Shown piece by piece: positions 35,081 to 44,281 of a stretch of DNA of 64,000 nt (within the stretch, counting starts at the first letter, position 1; each line of letters starts with the position of its first letter). Source of the stretch: an uncultured Tateyamaria sp. Lineage in GTDB: Bacteria > Pseudomonadota > Alphaproteobacteria > Rhodobacterales > Rhodobacteraceae. The notes under the pieces were generated by a model, which did no database searches, was not told where the DNA came from, and saw only the letters and a list, made by a program, of their open reading frames with translations. The translations under genes were made by a program, and so were the position numbers. The DNA lies in assembly GCF_947496075.1 (NCBI RefSeq), contig NZ_CANMBJ010000004.1:186001-250000 (forward strand), read 5' to 3'.

Positions 35081-35536
35081 ATGGACGGATCAAGCGACCC
35101 AAATGCAGCTCGAAAGGCATGGTTATCGGTGTTGTCCAAGGCCCCAGCGACTGACCTTGCAAACCTCTGGACCAAAGCTGGCTACGATCCGGCACACGAG
35201 GTGCTGCGTGCCCCGGAGATTGGCGCCGTGATGGTCCGTGGCCGCGCCGGTGCGGTTGGCGCACCGTTCAATCTGGGCGAAATGACCGTCACGCGCTGTT
35301 CCATCCGCCTCGCTTCCGGAGAAGTGGGCCATGGCTATGTTCAGGGACGCGACAAGAACCACGCGACGCAAGCTGCTTTGGCCGACGCTCTCATGCAAAC
35401 TGTTGATGCAATGGACGTCGACGCCTCAATCATTGCGCCCTTGCGCAAAGCCGCTGAACAACGTCGCGCGACGCGAGGCGCAAAGGCGGCGGCGACCAAG
35501 GTGGACTTCTTTACAATGGTACGAGGGGAGGACTGA
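35081..35536 (+). CDS. phnG: C-P lyase subunit PhnG
   Basis: 151 aa. ARKAWLSVLSKAPATDLANL, GAVMVRGRAGAVGAPFNLGE and MTVTRCSIRLASGEVGHGYV are typical; the alpha-D-ribose-1-methylphosphonate 5-triphosphate synthase core is PhnG2H2I2J2. Start at 35081; stop overlaps phnH start in TGATG. First gene of phnGHIJ-NIPSNAP-KLN. Confidence 0.96.
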   Translation: MDGSSDPNAARKAWLSVLSKAPATDLANLWTKAGYDPAHEVLRAPEIGAVMVRGRAGAVGAPFNLGEMTVTRCSIRLASGEVGHGYVQGRDKNHATQAALADALMQTVDAMDVDASIIAPLRKAAEQRRATRGAKAAATKVDFFTMVRGED

Positions 35537-36096
35537 TGGAGCATTCAAGTCTGGCAGGTGGCTTCACCGACCCGCCCCAGGAAAGCGCACAGGCTTTTCG
35601 CGGGATCATGCGCGCCATGGCCTGTCCTGGAACGATTTGCGATGTCGCGGGGGCCGTGCCGCCCGCCCCATTGTCCGTCGCGGCAGGGACCGTTCTGATA
35701 ACCCTCGCCGACCACGACACTGGCATACACTTGGCGGGACATTACAACGTCCAAGCCGTACGCGATTGGATAACGTTTCAGACAGGCGCGCCTTTGGTTG
35801 ACGCCACTGATGCACAATTCGTTCTGGGAACTTGGGAGGATATCGACCTGTCCAATCTTGCGGTTGGCACCGCTGAATATCCCGACCGGTCGGCGACTGT
35901 CATTGTCGACCTGCCCGTGTTGAAGGCCGAAGGCGCCACACTGAAAGGACCGGGTATTAGGGACGTCGCGCGGCTCAACCTGCCTGATCTGGAGGCGTTC
36001 CGGCGCAACGCGACGCTGTTCCCTCTTGGGCTGGACTTCATGTTCACATGCGGGGCGCGCATCGCCGCCCTGCCCCGCAGCACAAAGGTGTCCTGA
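35536..36096 (+). CDS. phnH: C-P lyase subunit PhnH
   Basis: 186 aa. MEHSSLAGGFTDPPQESAQA, FRGIMRAMACPGTICDVAGA, then GTVLITLADHDTGIHLAG and LGLDFMFTCGARIAALPRST near the C-terminus. PhnH is the PLP-transferase-fold subunit of the core complex that couples phosphonates to ATP ribose. Overlaps phnG by TGATG and is 1 bp from phnI. Confidence 0.96.
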   Translation: MEHSSLAGGFTDPPQESAQAFRGIMRAMACPGTICDVAGAVPPAPLSVAAGTVLITLADHDTGIHLAGHYNVQAVRDWITFQTGAPLVDATDAQFVLGTWEDIDLSNLAVGTAEYPDRSATVIVDLPVLKAEGATLKGPGIRDVARLNLPDLEAFRRNATLFPLGLDFMFTCGARIAALPRSTKVS

Positions 36097-36097
36097 C

Positions 36098-37189
36098 ATG
36101 TATGTTGCCGTCAAAGGAGGCGAAAAGGCCATAGACGCAGCCCATGCCTGGCTGGCCGAGGAGCGGCGCGGGCCCGTGGATGTGGCTGAACTGTCCGTAG
36201 ATCAGATCAAGGGACAGTTGAAACTGGCAGTGAACCGCGTCATGGCCGAAGGCTCGCTCTATGATCCGGACCTTGCTGCGCTCGCTATCAAGCAAGCGCG
36301 CGGCGATATGATCGAAGCGATCTTTCTGATCCGCGCCTATCGCACCACGCTGCCCAGAATTGGTGGATCGGCGCCGGTGGACACCGAAAGCATGTCCTGC
36401 GACCGCCGCGTGTCAGCCACGTTCAAGGACGCGCCGGGGGGGCAGGTTCTGGGCCCCACCTTTGACTACACACACCGGCTGCTGGATTTCAAACTGGCCG
36501 CCGATGGGGATGTGCCCAACGCACCCGAACGCCAAAGCGATGACAGTTCCAAGCCACACATCATGTCCTACTTGGATCGCGAGGGGTTGATCCAGCCGGA
36601 ACCGGAGGGCGCGGAAAGTCCGCCGGATCTAACAAGGGAACCCCTTGAATTGCCGGCGGATCGGGCGCTGCGCCTGCAATCTCTGACGCGAGCGGACGAA
36701 GGGTTCATCCTTGGCATGGCCTACTCAACCCAACGCGGATATGCCCGCAACCACGCTTTCGTGGCAGAGCTGCGTATAGGCACCTGCGCTGTCGAGATGT
36801 ATATCCCCGAACTGGGTTTTGCGATTGAGATCGGCGAGGTCGAGCTCACCGAATGCGAAACCGTGAACCAGTTTCAGGGATCCAAGACCGAACCACCTCA
36901 GTTTACGCGGGGCTACGGGCTGGTGTTCGGCATGTCCGAGCGCAAGGCTATTTCGATGGCCCTCATCGACCGCGCGCTTCGGTGGGAAGAACTGGGCGAA
37001 GACAACCTTGGTGCGCCCGCACAAGACGAAGAGTTTGTGCTCTATCACGCGGACAATATTCAGGCGACTGGCTTTTTGGAGCACATCAAACTGCCCCATT
37101 ACGTGGATTTCCAGTCCGAGCTTGAACTGATCCGCAAGTTACGGCGCGAGGCAATGGGATGTAACCAGCAGCAGGAGGCCGCCGAGTGA
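36098..37189 (+). CDS. phnI: C-P lyase subunit PhnI
   Basis: 363 aa. MYVAVKGGEKAIDAAHAWLA is the family start; DPDLAALAIKQARGDMIEAI, FLIRAYRTTLPRIGGSAP, TFDYTHRLLDFKLAADGDVP and TRGYGLVFGMSERKAISMAL are characteristic. PhnI is the nucleosidase/phosphonate-transfer subunit of the PhnGHIJ complex. ATG at 36098 was taken; the 24 in-frame upstream codons lie inside phnH. Overlaps phnJ by ATGA-type (GTGA). Confidence 0.97.
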   Translation: MYVAVKGGEKAIDAAHAWLAEERRGPVDVAELSVDQIKGQLKLAVNRVMAEGSLYDPDLAALAIKQARGDMIEAIFLIRAYRTTLPRIGGSAPVDTESMSCDRRVSATFKDAPGGQVLGPTFDYTHRLLDFKLAADGDVPNAPERQSDDSSKPHIMSYLDREGLIQPEPEGAESPPDLTREPLELPADRALRLQSLTRADEGFILGMAYSTQRGYARNHAFVAELRIGTCAVEMYIPELGFAIEIGEVELTECETVNQFQGSKTEPPQFTRGYGLVFGMSERKAISMALIDRALRWEELGEDNLGAPAQDEEFVLYHADNIQATGFLEHIKLPHYVDFQSELELIRKLRREAMGCNQQQEAAE

Positions 37190-38055
37190 CGGACTACAAC
37201 TTTGCCTATCTGGATGAACAAACCAAACGCATGATCCGACGTGCGATCCTCAAGAGCTTAGCTATTCCAGGTTACCAAGTGCCCTTCGCCAGTCGAGAGA
37301 TGCCGATGCCTTATGGCTGGGGCACCGGCGGAGTGCAGGTGTCTGCCGCTGTCATGATCCAAGAAGACGTGTTCAAGGTGATTGATCAAGGCGCCGATGA
37401 CACGACCAACGCCGTATCCATTCGACGCTTTTTTGAACGCACGGCAGATGTCGAAACGACAGAGACCACAACAGACGCCACGGTCATCCAGACCCGCCAC
37501 CGCATTCCTGAAGAACCGCTAACCGCAGATCAGATTCTTGTGTACCAAGTGCCGATCCCCGAGCCCCTGCGTTTTCTCGAGCCGTCCGAGGTTGAGACCC
37601 GCAAGATGCACGCCCTTGAGGATTACGGCCTGATGCATGTGAAGCTGTACGAAGACATCAGCGCGCATGGAGCCATCGCCACGGCTTATGCTTACCCAGT
37701 TGAAGTCGAAGGGCGTTATGTGATGGACCCGTCCCCCATCCCCAAGTTCGACAATCCCAAGCTGAGTATGCCTGCCATCCAAATCTTTGGTGCCGGGCGA
37801 GAACAGCGTATCTATGCGCTGCCGCCCTACACGCAGGTGGTCAGCCTCGACTTTGAAGACTATCCATTCGAGGCGACCAAAGCCGACCATCCATGCGGGT
37901 TGTGTGGATCGACGGACAGTTATTTGGACGAGCTGATCGTCGACGACACGGGCGGGCGCATGTTTATGTGTTCCGACACGGACTACTGCGGCGCGCGCCG
38001 GGCCAAGGGTCATGTGGGCGCTGAAGGAACACCCCTTCAGGAGAATGCAGTATGA
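37186..38055 (+). CDS. phnJ: C-P lyase catalytic subunit (radical SAM)
   Basis: 289 aa. The cluster and thiyl-radical site is CGLC at residues 237-240, a 21-residue spacer, Cys262, five residues and Cys268 (CX2CX21CX5C), the arrangement that breaks the C-P bond by radical SAM chemistry. Other landmarks are MTDYNFAYLDEQTKRMIRRA, VPFASREMPMPYGWGTGG and PALPPYTQVV-like text near 210. Begins with GTG (37186) in overlap with phnI. Stop overlaps the NIPSNAP start by ATGA. Confidence 0.98.
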   Translation: MTDYNFAYLDEQTKRMIRRAILKSLAIPGYQVPFASREMPMPYGWGTGGVQVSAAVMIQEDVFKVIDQGADDTTNAVSIRRFFERTADVETTETTTDATVIQTRHRIPEEPLTADQILVYQVPIPEPLRFLEPSEVETRKMHALEDYGLMHVKLYEDISAHGAIATAYAYPVEVEGRYVMDPSPIPKFDNPKLSMPAIQIFGAGREQRIYALPPYTQVVSLDFEDYPFEATKADHPCGLCGSTDSYLDELIVDDTGGRMFMCSDTDYCGARRAKGHVGAEGTPLQENAV

Positions 38056-38390
38056 TCAATCAATTGCGTATCTATGACGTTCCACCAGAGAACGCGGGGC
38101 CGTTCCTCGACCGTTTTCGCGACCATGCGGCGCGGCTGATGAAGACATATGGGTTTCGTATCCAAGCAATGTGGACAGAGCAAACTGAGGACCGGTTGCG
38201 CTTTGTCTACCTGCTGGCTTGGCAGGACGAGGCCGAGATGAAAGATCGATGGGCCGCCTTCATGGCCGATGAAGACTGGGCGCAGATTAAGAAAGAAACT
38301 GCTGCACAGCATGGCACATTCGTGTTGGGGATCGAAGACATTGTTTTGACGCCAACCGCGTTCAGCGCAGCGATTGGAGAAGACCAATGA
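38052..38390 (+). CDS. NIPSNAP family protein inside the C-P lyase operon
   Basis: 112 aa. MINQLRIYDVPPENAGPFLD, RFRDHAARLMKTYGFRIQAM and VYLLAWQDEAEMKDRWAAFM are the NIPSNAP dimeric ferredoxin-like fold pattern. It overlaps phnJ upstream and phnK downstream by ATGA at both ends, so it is translated with them. NIPSNAP proteins are small and of unknown enzymology in bacteria. Position between PhnJ and its partner PhnK suggests an accessory role in C-P lyase assembly, protection or product handling; that is inference. Not part of the E. coli phn operon. Confidence 0.9.
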   Translation: MINQLRIYDVPPENAGPFLDRFRDHAARLMKTYGFRIQAMWTEQTEDRLRFVYLLAWQDEAEMKDRWAAFMADEDWAQIKKETAAQHGTFVLGIEDIVLTPTAFSAAIGEDQ

Positions 38391-39157
38391 CGCCATTGTT
38401 GCAGGTCGAAGGGCTGTCCAAGTTCTATGGGCAACGTGTGGGCTGCGCGGATGTAAGTTTTGATCTGTATCCTGGTGAGGTGATGGGCATCGTTGGCGAA
38501 AGTGGGTCGGGCAAGTCGACCCTGCTGAACTGCATGGCCGGTCACCTGCCGCCCGACACTGGCCAGGTGCTGTTCAATACGCGCACAGACGGAATGCGCG
38601 ACACGGTCACGATGAGTGAGCCGGAACGGCGCATGCTCGGTCGTACGGATTGGGCCTTTGTCCATCAGCACGCCCGCGACGGGCTGCGGATGAACGTCAG
38701 TGCTGGCGGGAATGTTGGTGAACGCCTGATGGCCGTGGGTGCGCGCCATTACGGCGATATCCGCGATCAGGCTATCGACTGGCTGGGGCGGGTCGAGATT
38801 GCTGCTGACCGCATCGACGACCGCCCCCGACAGTTCTCGGGCGGCATGCAGCAGCGATTGCAGATTGCGCGCAATCTGGTGACGGGTCCGCGACTGGTCT
38901 TCATGGATGAACCGACGGGCGGTTTGGACGTCTCGGTGCAGGCGCGGTTGTTGGATCTGCTGCGCGGGCTGGTGCGCGAGATGGGTTTGAGCGCGATCAT
39001 TGTGACCCATGATCTGGCCGTTGTGCGCCTGCTCGCTGACCGGTTGATGGTGATGAAGGACGGGCATGTGGTCGAAACGGGGCTGACCGATCAGGTACTG
39101 GATGACCCACAGCACGCCTATTCGCAATTGCTGGTGTCGAGTGTGTTGCAGGTGTGA
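38387..39157 (+). CDS. phnK: C-P lyase ATP-binding subunit PhnK
   Basis: 256 aa. Walker [18 protein letters not shown] signature [20 protein letters not shown], Walker [15 protein letters not shown]-loop [14 protein letters not shown]. PhnK binds the PhnGHIJ complex and its ATPase drives the reaction. Overlaps the NIPSNAP gene by ATGA; 37 bp to phnL. Confidence 0.97.
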   Translation: MTPLLQVEGLSKFYGQRVGCADVSFDLYPGEVMGIVGESGSGKSTLLNCMAGHLPPDTGQVLFNTRTDGMRDTVTMSEPERRMLGRTDWAFVHQHARDGLRMNVSAGGNVGERLMAVGARHYGDIRDQAIDWLGRVEIAADRIDDRPRQFSGGMQQRLQIARNLVTGPRLVFMDEPTGGLDVSVQARLLDLLRGLVREMGLSAIIVTHDLAVVRLLADRLMVMKDGHVVETGLTDQVLDDPQHAYSQLLVSSVLQV

Positions 39158-39194
39158 CGAACAGGACAAACCCGAAGCTTTTGGCAAGAAGAAG

Positions 39195-39884
39195 ATGAAC
39201 ATGATCAGAGTTGAAGACGTCGCCAAATCCTTTGTCCTGCACAACCAGGGCAGCGCGGTCATTCCAGTCATGCACGGCGCATCCCTGACGGTGAGCACTG
39301 GCGAGTGCGTGGCACTGGTTGGCGCATCGGGCGCCGGAAAATCGACGTTGATGCGCATGATCTACGGCAACTACACCACACAGGCCGGCCAGATTATGGT
39401 CGGAGATGTCGATGTCGCTTCTGCCCCACCGCGCGATGTTCTGGCGCTGCGGCGCGAGACGCTGGGCTATGTCAGTCAGTTTTTGCGCGTGGTCCCGCGT
39501 GTGCCCACCATCGATGTCGTCAGCGAGCCGTTGCGCGCCGTCGGTGTTGACGCTGAACAGGCTGACGCACGGGCACGCGACCTTCTTATGATGCTGAACA
39601 TACCAGAACGGCTTTGGTCGCTTAGTCCGACAACCTTCTCCGGCGGTGAACAGCAGCGGGTGAACATCGCGCGTGGGTTTGTATATGACTATCCGGCCAT
39701 GCTGCTTGATGAACCCACAGCGAGCCTTGATGCAACGAACCGCGCCGTCGTGCTTGAGCTGATTGAGCGCGCCAAGGCACGCGGAGCGGCCATCATCGGC
39801 ATTTTCCACGATGAAGCCGCGCGCACGCAGGTCTGCGATCGCGAGGTCGATGTCAGCCTCTTTACGCCGGAACGTGCCGCATGA
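39195..39884 (+). CDS. phnL: C-P lyase ATP-binding subunit PhnL
   Basis: 229 aa. Walker [18 protein letters not shown] signature [20 protein letters not shown], Walker [16 protein letters not shown] and [14 protein letters not shown] near the C-terminus. PhnL is the second ABC ATPase of the C-P lyase system. ATG at 39195; another in-frame ATG two codons later (39201, [10 protein letters not shown]) is an equally good start with AAGAAG upstream. 37 bp after phnK; phnN overlaps by ATGA. Confidence 0.95.
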   Translation: MNMIRVEDVAKSFVLHNQGSAVIPVMHGASLTVSTGECVALVGASGAGKSTLMRMIYGNYTTQAGQIMVGDVDVASAPPRDVLALRRETLGYVSQFLRVVPRVPTIDVVSEPLRAVGVDAEQADARARDLLMMLNIPERLWSLSPTTFSGGEQQRVNIARGFVYDYPAMLLDEPTASLDATNRAVVLELIERAKARGAAIIGIFHDEAARTQVCDREVDVSLFTPERAA

Positions 39885-40423
39885 CCGGGCGTTTGATTGC
39901 TGTTGTTGGACCATCCGGAGTTGGAAAGGACACCGTGATGGACGCCATGTTCAAAGCAGCCCCCCGCCTTGGCCTGGTACGCAGAGTGATCACCCGCCCC
40001 GCAACGTCGGGGGGCGAGGTGTTTGACGGCGTTTCAGAAGCGACGTTTCAGACGATGAAGCACGATGGGGCGTTTGCCCTGTCTTGGACAGCGCATGGAT
40101 TATCCTATGGGATTCCGACATCGGTTGATGCATGCCTCGCGTCAGGTCAGGACATGCTGGCCAACTTGTCGCGCGGAGTGTTAGCGCAGGCGCAATCTCG
40201 GTTTCCCGGTTTGATTGTTTTTGCCCTTACAGCAGATCCTGACGTTTTGGCGCGTCGTCTGGCGGCCCGTGGGCGCGAGGACCATGCCGACATTGCAGCG
40301 CGCCTTGCACGGGTTGGTGCGGGCCTTCCGGACGGCATCAGGGCAACCATCATCGACAATTCAGGCACGTTGGAGACGACCGTTCAAAAGGCGCTGAACG
40401 CACTCTACCCGGTCAGGGCATAG
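39881..40423 (+). CDS. phnN: Ribose 1,5-bisphosphate phosphokinase
   Basis: 180 aa. P-loop [20 protein letters not shown] at the N-terminus, then [40 protein letters not shown] and [20 protein letters not shown]. Makes PRPP from ribose 1,5-bisphosphate, the last C-P lyase step. Starts in an ATGA overlap with phnL. Its last 19 bases overlap the 3' end of the convergent DUF1045 gene. Confidence 0.96.
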   Translation: MTGRLIAVVGPSGVGKDTVMDAMFKAAPRLGLVRRVITRPATSGGEVFDGVSEATFQTMKHDGAFALSWTAHGLSYGIPTSVDACLASGQDMLANLSRGVLAQAQSRFPGLIVFALTADPDVLARRLAARGREDHADIAARLARVGAGLPDGIRATIIDNSGTLETTVQKALNALYPVRA

Positions 40424-41085
40424 CGATGGATTTGATGAAACAGCCCGTTCTCATCCTCGCCCAGCAGTGTCAGGCCATCGATCCGATAGGGCGACAGTTC
40501 GAACTCTGCCAAGGCCGGGGCCAAGGCAGTCTCAACGCGCGCTATCGCAGGTTTGTCCAGCTTGCCACTGAGTGTCAGATGAAACCGGAACTGGTCCAGC
40601 ACATATGGGTAGCCCCAGCGCACAAGGTACGAATCTTGTGCAGCCGACAGATTGGCGCCACGGCGCTTGGCCAATTCTGTGTCGGTTGGCGGCGCGCGGA
40701 AAACGTCAAGCTCTTGCACGGCGCGGGCAGCCAAAACACCAAGGCTACTGGCATCACCACTTGGAACCAGGGCGAGGAAACGCCCGAGGCGCGCCAGTGC
40801 AAGGCCATCGAGCGACACGGCCGTCGCATCCGAACACAGCACGGCCAGTGCTGCCTTGAGCGCATCCGCGGTTTGTCCTTCCGACAACCGAAAGGGCGGC
40901 TTGATCGTCCCGTGGAACCCATACTTGCGTGGGGTTTCAGTCACCGCGGCCACATCCAAATCGCCGATATCGGGATGCGCGCACGCCACTCCGCCAGCGC
41001 TGTCCCATCCCAGCCATCTCGCACCGAAATCAGCCAACGGCGTACCCGGTTCGGGCGTGTAGTAGATGGCGTAGCGCTTAAACAT
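40405..41085 (-). CDS. DUF1045 phosphonate-metabolism protein (TIGR03223, 2H phosphoesterase-like)
   Basis: 226 aa. MFKRYAIYYTPEPGTPLADF is the family start; PRKYGFHGTIKPPFRL and QFRFHLTLSGKL carry the two HxT/S motifs of 2H phosphoesterases. Found only in phn loci and thought to act on a cyclic phosphate intermediate; unproven. Start at 41085; the frame runs another 120 codons upstream without support. It is on the other strand, 35 bp from the phnM start. Confidence 0.92.
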   Translation of the reverse strand: MFKRYAIYYTPEPGTPLADFGARWLGWDSAGGVACAHPDIGDLDVAAVTETPRKYGFHGTIKPPFRLSEGQTADALKAALAVLCSDATAVSLDGLALARLGRFLALVPSGDASSLGVLAARAVQELDVFRAPPTDTELAKRRGANLSAAQDSYLVRWGYPYVLDQFRFHLTLSGKLDKPAIARVETALAPALAEFELSPYRIDGLTLLGEDENGLFHQIHRYALTG

Positions 41086-41119
41086 ATCCCACCCAATTCC
41101 AGTTCGAGATGACAGGCAC

Positions 41120-42262
41120 ATGACACAAGACACGATCCTCGCCAACGCCAAGCTTGTGTTACCGACAGAAGTGGTCACAGGGCATGTCGTGCTGCGCGAT
41201 GGCCTGATTTCCGAAATTGGCACGGGCACGTCAGTGCCTGCAGGAGCTTTGGACTGTGAGGGCGATTTCCTCGCGCCGGGACTGATCGAATTGCACACCG
41301 ACAACCTTGAACGCCACATCTCACCCCGACCCAAAGTGCCATGGCCGCACGGACCCGCGATCCTGGCACATGATCGGGAACTTGCGGGCACTGGGATTAC
41401 CACCGTCTTCGACGCGATGCGTGTCGGGTCGATACCATCCGGCAAAGGCCGGTACCTGAAATATGCGCGCGAGCTGTCATCCGAGATGCTGGCCTTGCGG
41501 GCTCAGGGCGTACTCAAGATTAGCCACTTCCTGCATTTGCGTGCGGAAATCTGCTCGGAAACCCTCACAGACGAGCTTGCGGAATTCACACCCGATGACC
41601 GGGTCGGGATCGTCAGCTTGATGGACCACACACCCGGTCAACGCCAATTCCGCGACGTCGACAAAATGAAGGCCTATGTCATGGGCAAGAACAACTTCTC
41701 CGAAGACGAATTCGCCGAGCACATCGAAAAGCTGCAAGATTTGCAGGACAGGCTGGGAGCCAAGCATGAAGCAGCAGCAGTGGCGGAGGCAGGTCGACTG
41801 GGCGCGGTCCTTGCTAGCCATGATGATACCACATCTGACCAAGTGACCACTTCGGCAAAGCATGGCGTCGCAGTTGCCGAATTCCCGACCACCGTGGAAG
41901 CCGCTGAAACCTGTCGAGATAAAGACATCGCCATCATCATGGGCGCACCCAACCTGGTGCGGGGCGGGTCCCACTCGGGAAATGTTGCAGCCAAAGACTT
42001 GGCTAAACGTGACCTTCTCGACATTCTGTCCTCGGACTACGTGCCAGCCGCGCTGCTAATGTCCGCTGTCCAACTCGGGAACATGTGGGGCGATATGGCA
42101 CGCGGCATCGCAACAGTCACCCGTACACCTGCCAAGTCAGTCGGACTTGAGGATCGCGGGGCGATTGCAGTGGGCAAACGAGCCGATCTCGTTCGCTTTG
42201 CACAAATGGATGGGGGTGCAGTAGCACGCGAGGTGTTCAGCCTGGGGCGGCAGGTGGCTTGA
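41120..42262 (+). CDS. phnM: Alpha-D-ribose 1-methylphosphonate 5-triphosphate diphosphatase
   Basis: 380 aa. MTQDTILANAKLVLPTEVVT, then LAPGLIELHTDNLERHISPR with the HxD metal pair, GITTVFDAMRVGSIPSGKGR, VGIVSLMDHTPGQRQFRD, LASHDDTTSDQVTTSAKHGV and MGAPNLVRGGSHSGNVAAKD. Removes pyrophosphate from the triphosphate intermediate, the step before PhnJ. Divergent from DUF1045 with only 35 bp between. This copy is closer to canonical PhnM than the one at 33001-34182. Last gene of the locus. Confidence 0.96.
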   Translation: MTQDTILANAKLVLPTEVVTGHVVLRDGLISEIGTGTSVPAGALDCEGDFLAPGLIELHTDNLERHISPRPKVPWPHGPAILAHDRELAGTGITTVFDAMRVGSIPSGKGRYLKYARELSSEMLALRAQGVLKISHFLHLRAEICSETLTDELAEFTPDDRVGIVSLMDHTPGQRQFRDVDKMKAYVMGKNNFSEDEFAEHIEKLQDLQDRLGAKHEAAAVAEAGRLGAVLASHDDTTSDQVTTSAKHGVAVAEFPTTVEAAETCRDKDIAIIMGAPNLVRGGSHSGNVAAKDLAKRDLLDILSSDYVPAALLMSAVQLGNMWGDMARGIATVTRTPAKSVGLEDRGAIAVGKRADLVRFAQMDGGAVAREVFSLGRQVA

Positions 42263-42322
42263 CGGGCAAAGTGCGGCCGACACCGAGATGCCGACCGCAT
42301 TGGGTTTTGACGGTTCCGGTGC

Positions 42323-44254
42323 CTAGAGCAGGAAATCGTCCGTCGACAACAGATCGGCGCTCACCCCTTCCAGCGTGATGGTGGTTCGCCCAAAGCTCAC
42401 GACCGCGCCGGTTTCACCGTCTTGTACGAAGTCCATGATGTCCCAATGGTCGCGGAAACCGCGCAGCACGATTGTGTCTTCGTCCTGGGTAAAGTCGGTG
42501 ATGATGTCATCGCCATTGTGACGGCCGAACACAAAGACGTCTTCGCCCGCGCCACCTGTCAGAACATCGTCATCCGCGCCGCCGATCAAGCGGTCATGTC
42601 CGGCGCCACCGTCCAGGGTGTCGTTGCCGCGACCACCTCGCAATCCGTCATGGCCATCACCACCCAGACCAACATCGTCGCCGCGACCAAGTGCGATCAG
42701 ATCATTCCCACCTCGGCCAAAGACAAAGTCGTCATTCGCGCCGGTGAAACTGAAGGATCGGCCATCACCGTCGATGATGAAATCGACACGCCCTGGCCCG
42801 TTGTCCGGTAGCACATCAACAGGAAGCAACACGCCATCAATCACGTGCGCGATGCCGTTTGAAGCTTCAAGGTTGACCTCGATGATGTTTGGATCGGCCA
42901 CATCGGGGTCGTTGTCGACCAATTGCGTGCCGTCGACCCCAAGCGTTGCCCCCAGAAGCGTATCCAACGTAGACGCGCCCAGCACGGCTTCTGCATCCTG
43001 CGCCCCTGGCGAGACATGATAAAGCAGGATGTCCGTCAAAAGCGGGATTGGATCAGCGCCCGCGCTCAACAACGTCAGCGCATCCACGATGTAGGCAAAG
43101 GCGCCACCTTCGTCCGATCCATCAAAGCCCAAGGTTTGCGCCAACCCAACAAAGGCCGCGTCATTGGGGGCAAAGACCGTGAGATCCGCCTCTGGATCAT
43201 CCAGCGCTCCGGCAAGGCCTGCTGCCTGTACCGCATTCAACAGGATATCAAAGTCTGTGCTGTCTGCGTCAAACACCCCGCCACTCGCCGCAACAAGCCC
43301 GGCCAGAGTTGGCGCTGGCTGAGGTTCCGGCGTGTTCCCCGGAATGTCGATGGGCAAGAGCACACGGTCAATAGCCTGGATCGTGCCATTGGTGGCGGCA
43401 ATATCGGGCACAACGATGTTGGGGTTTTCGATGTCCGGCTCGGCATCGATCAATTCACTGCCGTCAGCAGCAAAAGACGCGCCGGACAGAAGCGTATCGA
43501 CGGCCCCGGCCGCCGCGATGTCCTCAGCTGACCTGGCACCCGCTGCTACGTGATAGAGCAGTACATCTGTGAGAAGCGGGATTGGGTCCCCATCTGGTGC
43601 CAGCCCGGCCAATGCCTCTGCAATTGCACCAAAGACGGCATTTTCGTCCGACGTGTCACCGTCAAATCCCAGATCAACCGCCAATTGGACAAAGGCCGCG
43701 TCCGTCGGTGCAAACACCGTGATGTCGTCCAAGTTCTGTACGGTTTCTACAAGGTTCGCGGCGGTCAATGCCTGAACAAGGATGTTGAAATCGTCAGACC
43801 CCGCAGCAATCGCAACGATGTTCTGCGTGGTGTCCCCTGCGCCAAGATCCTCGTACCGTACATGGCCGACGTTTACACCGCCTACCACTGTCAGTTCAGT
43901 CCCCGCCGGTGGCACCGGCCCGCGATAAGTGAAGAAATCCGTGCCGTTATGCTCTTGTTCCAGTTCGACCAAAGCGTATTGGTTTCCGTCAGCATCCTGT
44001 AGATGGAACATCCGCTCGGCATAAAGTCGACCGCCATTGCCGATGTCTTCGCCAGCCGATGTGATCGCTGCGTTCTGCCCGTGGCGATCCAAGGAGAAAT
44101 CCAGGAAATCACCGCTTAGGAACGGATCATTGTCCGAGACGGCAAATTCAAGTGTTGCAACAGCCGGCTGTGTGAAAACCGTACCGTGACCCAGGTTGCC
44201 CTGGGTCAGGTCGCTTTCCGCAAAACCGGTAAAAGTGAACATGTTGATTGACAT
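42323..44254 (-). CDS. Fasciclin-domain RTX calcium-binding protein (surface/secreted)
   Basis: 643 aa, acidic, no signal peptide. An N-terminal unit (1-145; TPAVATLEFAVSDNDP-like and NGGRLYAERMFHLQDADGN) resembles the start of RTX surface proteins. FAS1 domain 1 is about 146-304 (ITVFAPTDAAFVQLA and DVLLYHVAAGA), FAS1 domain 2 about 316-480 (LTVFAPNDAAFVGLA and DILLYHVSPGA). RTX nonapeptides (GGxGxDxLx style, e.g. GRGNDTLDGGAGHDRLIGGA) cover about 505-575, and the tail ends STDDFLL. This pattern fits type I secretion and a calcium-stabilised adhesive role. 27 bp downstream of the small fasciclin lipoprotein, same strand. Confidence 0.92.
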   Translation of the reverse strand: MSINMFTFTGFAESDLTQGNLGHGTVFTQPAVATLEFAVSDNDPFLSGDFLDFSLDRHGQNAAITSAGEDIGNGGRLYAERMFHLQDADGNQYALVELEQEHNGTDFFTYRGPVPPAGTELTVVGGVNVGHVRYEDLGAGDTTQNIVAIAAGSDDFNILVQALTAANLVETVQNLDDITVFAPTDAAFVQLAVDLGFDGDTSDENAVFGAIAEALAGLAPDGDPIPLLTDVLLYHVAAGARSAEDIAAAGAVDTLLSGASFAADGSELIDAEPDIENPNIVVPDIAATNGTIQAIDRVLLPIDIPGNTPEPQPAPTLAGLVAASGGVFDADSTDFDILLNAVQAAGLAGALDDPEADLTVFAPNDAAFVGLAQTLGFDGSDEGGAFAYIVDALTLLSAGADPIPLLTDILLYHVSPGAQDAEAVLGASTLDTLLGATLGVDGTQLVDNDPDVADPNIIEVNLEASNGIAHVIDGVLLPVDVLPDNGPGRVDFIIDGDGRSFSFTGANDDFVFGRGGNDLIALGRGDDVGLGGDGHDGLRGGRGNDTLDGGAGHDRLIGGADDDVLTGGAGEDVFVFGRHNGDDIITDFTQDEDTIVLRGFRDHWDIMDFVQDGETGAVVSFGRTTITLEGVSADLLSTDDFLL

Positions 44255-44281
44255 TTGTCACAGTCCTTCCGGTTTAAAAAA

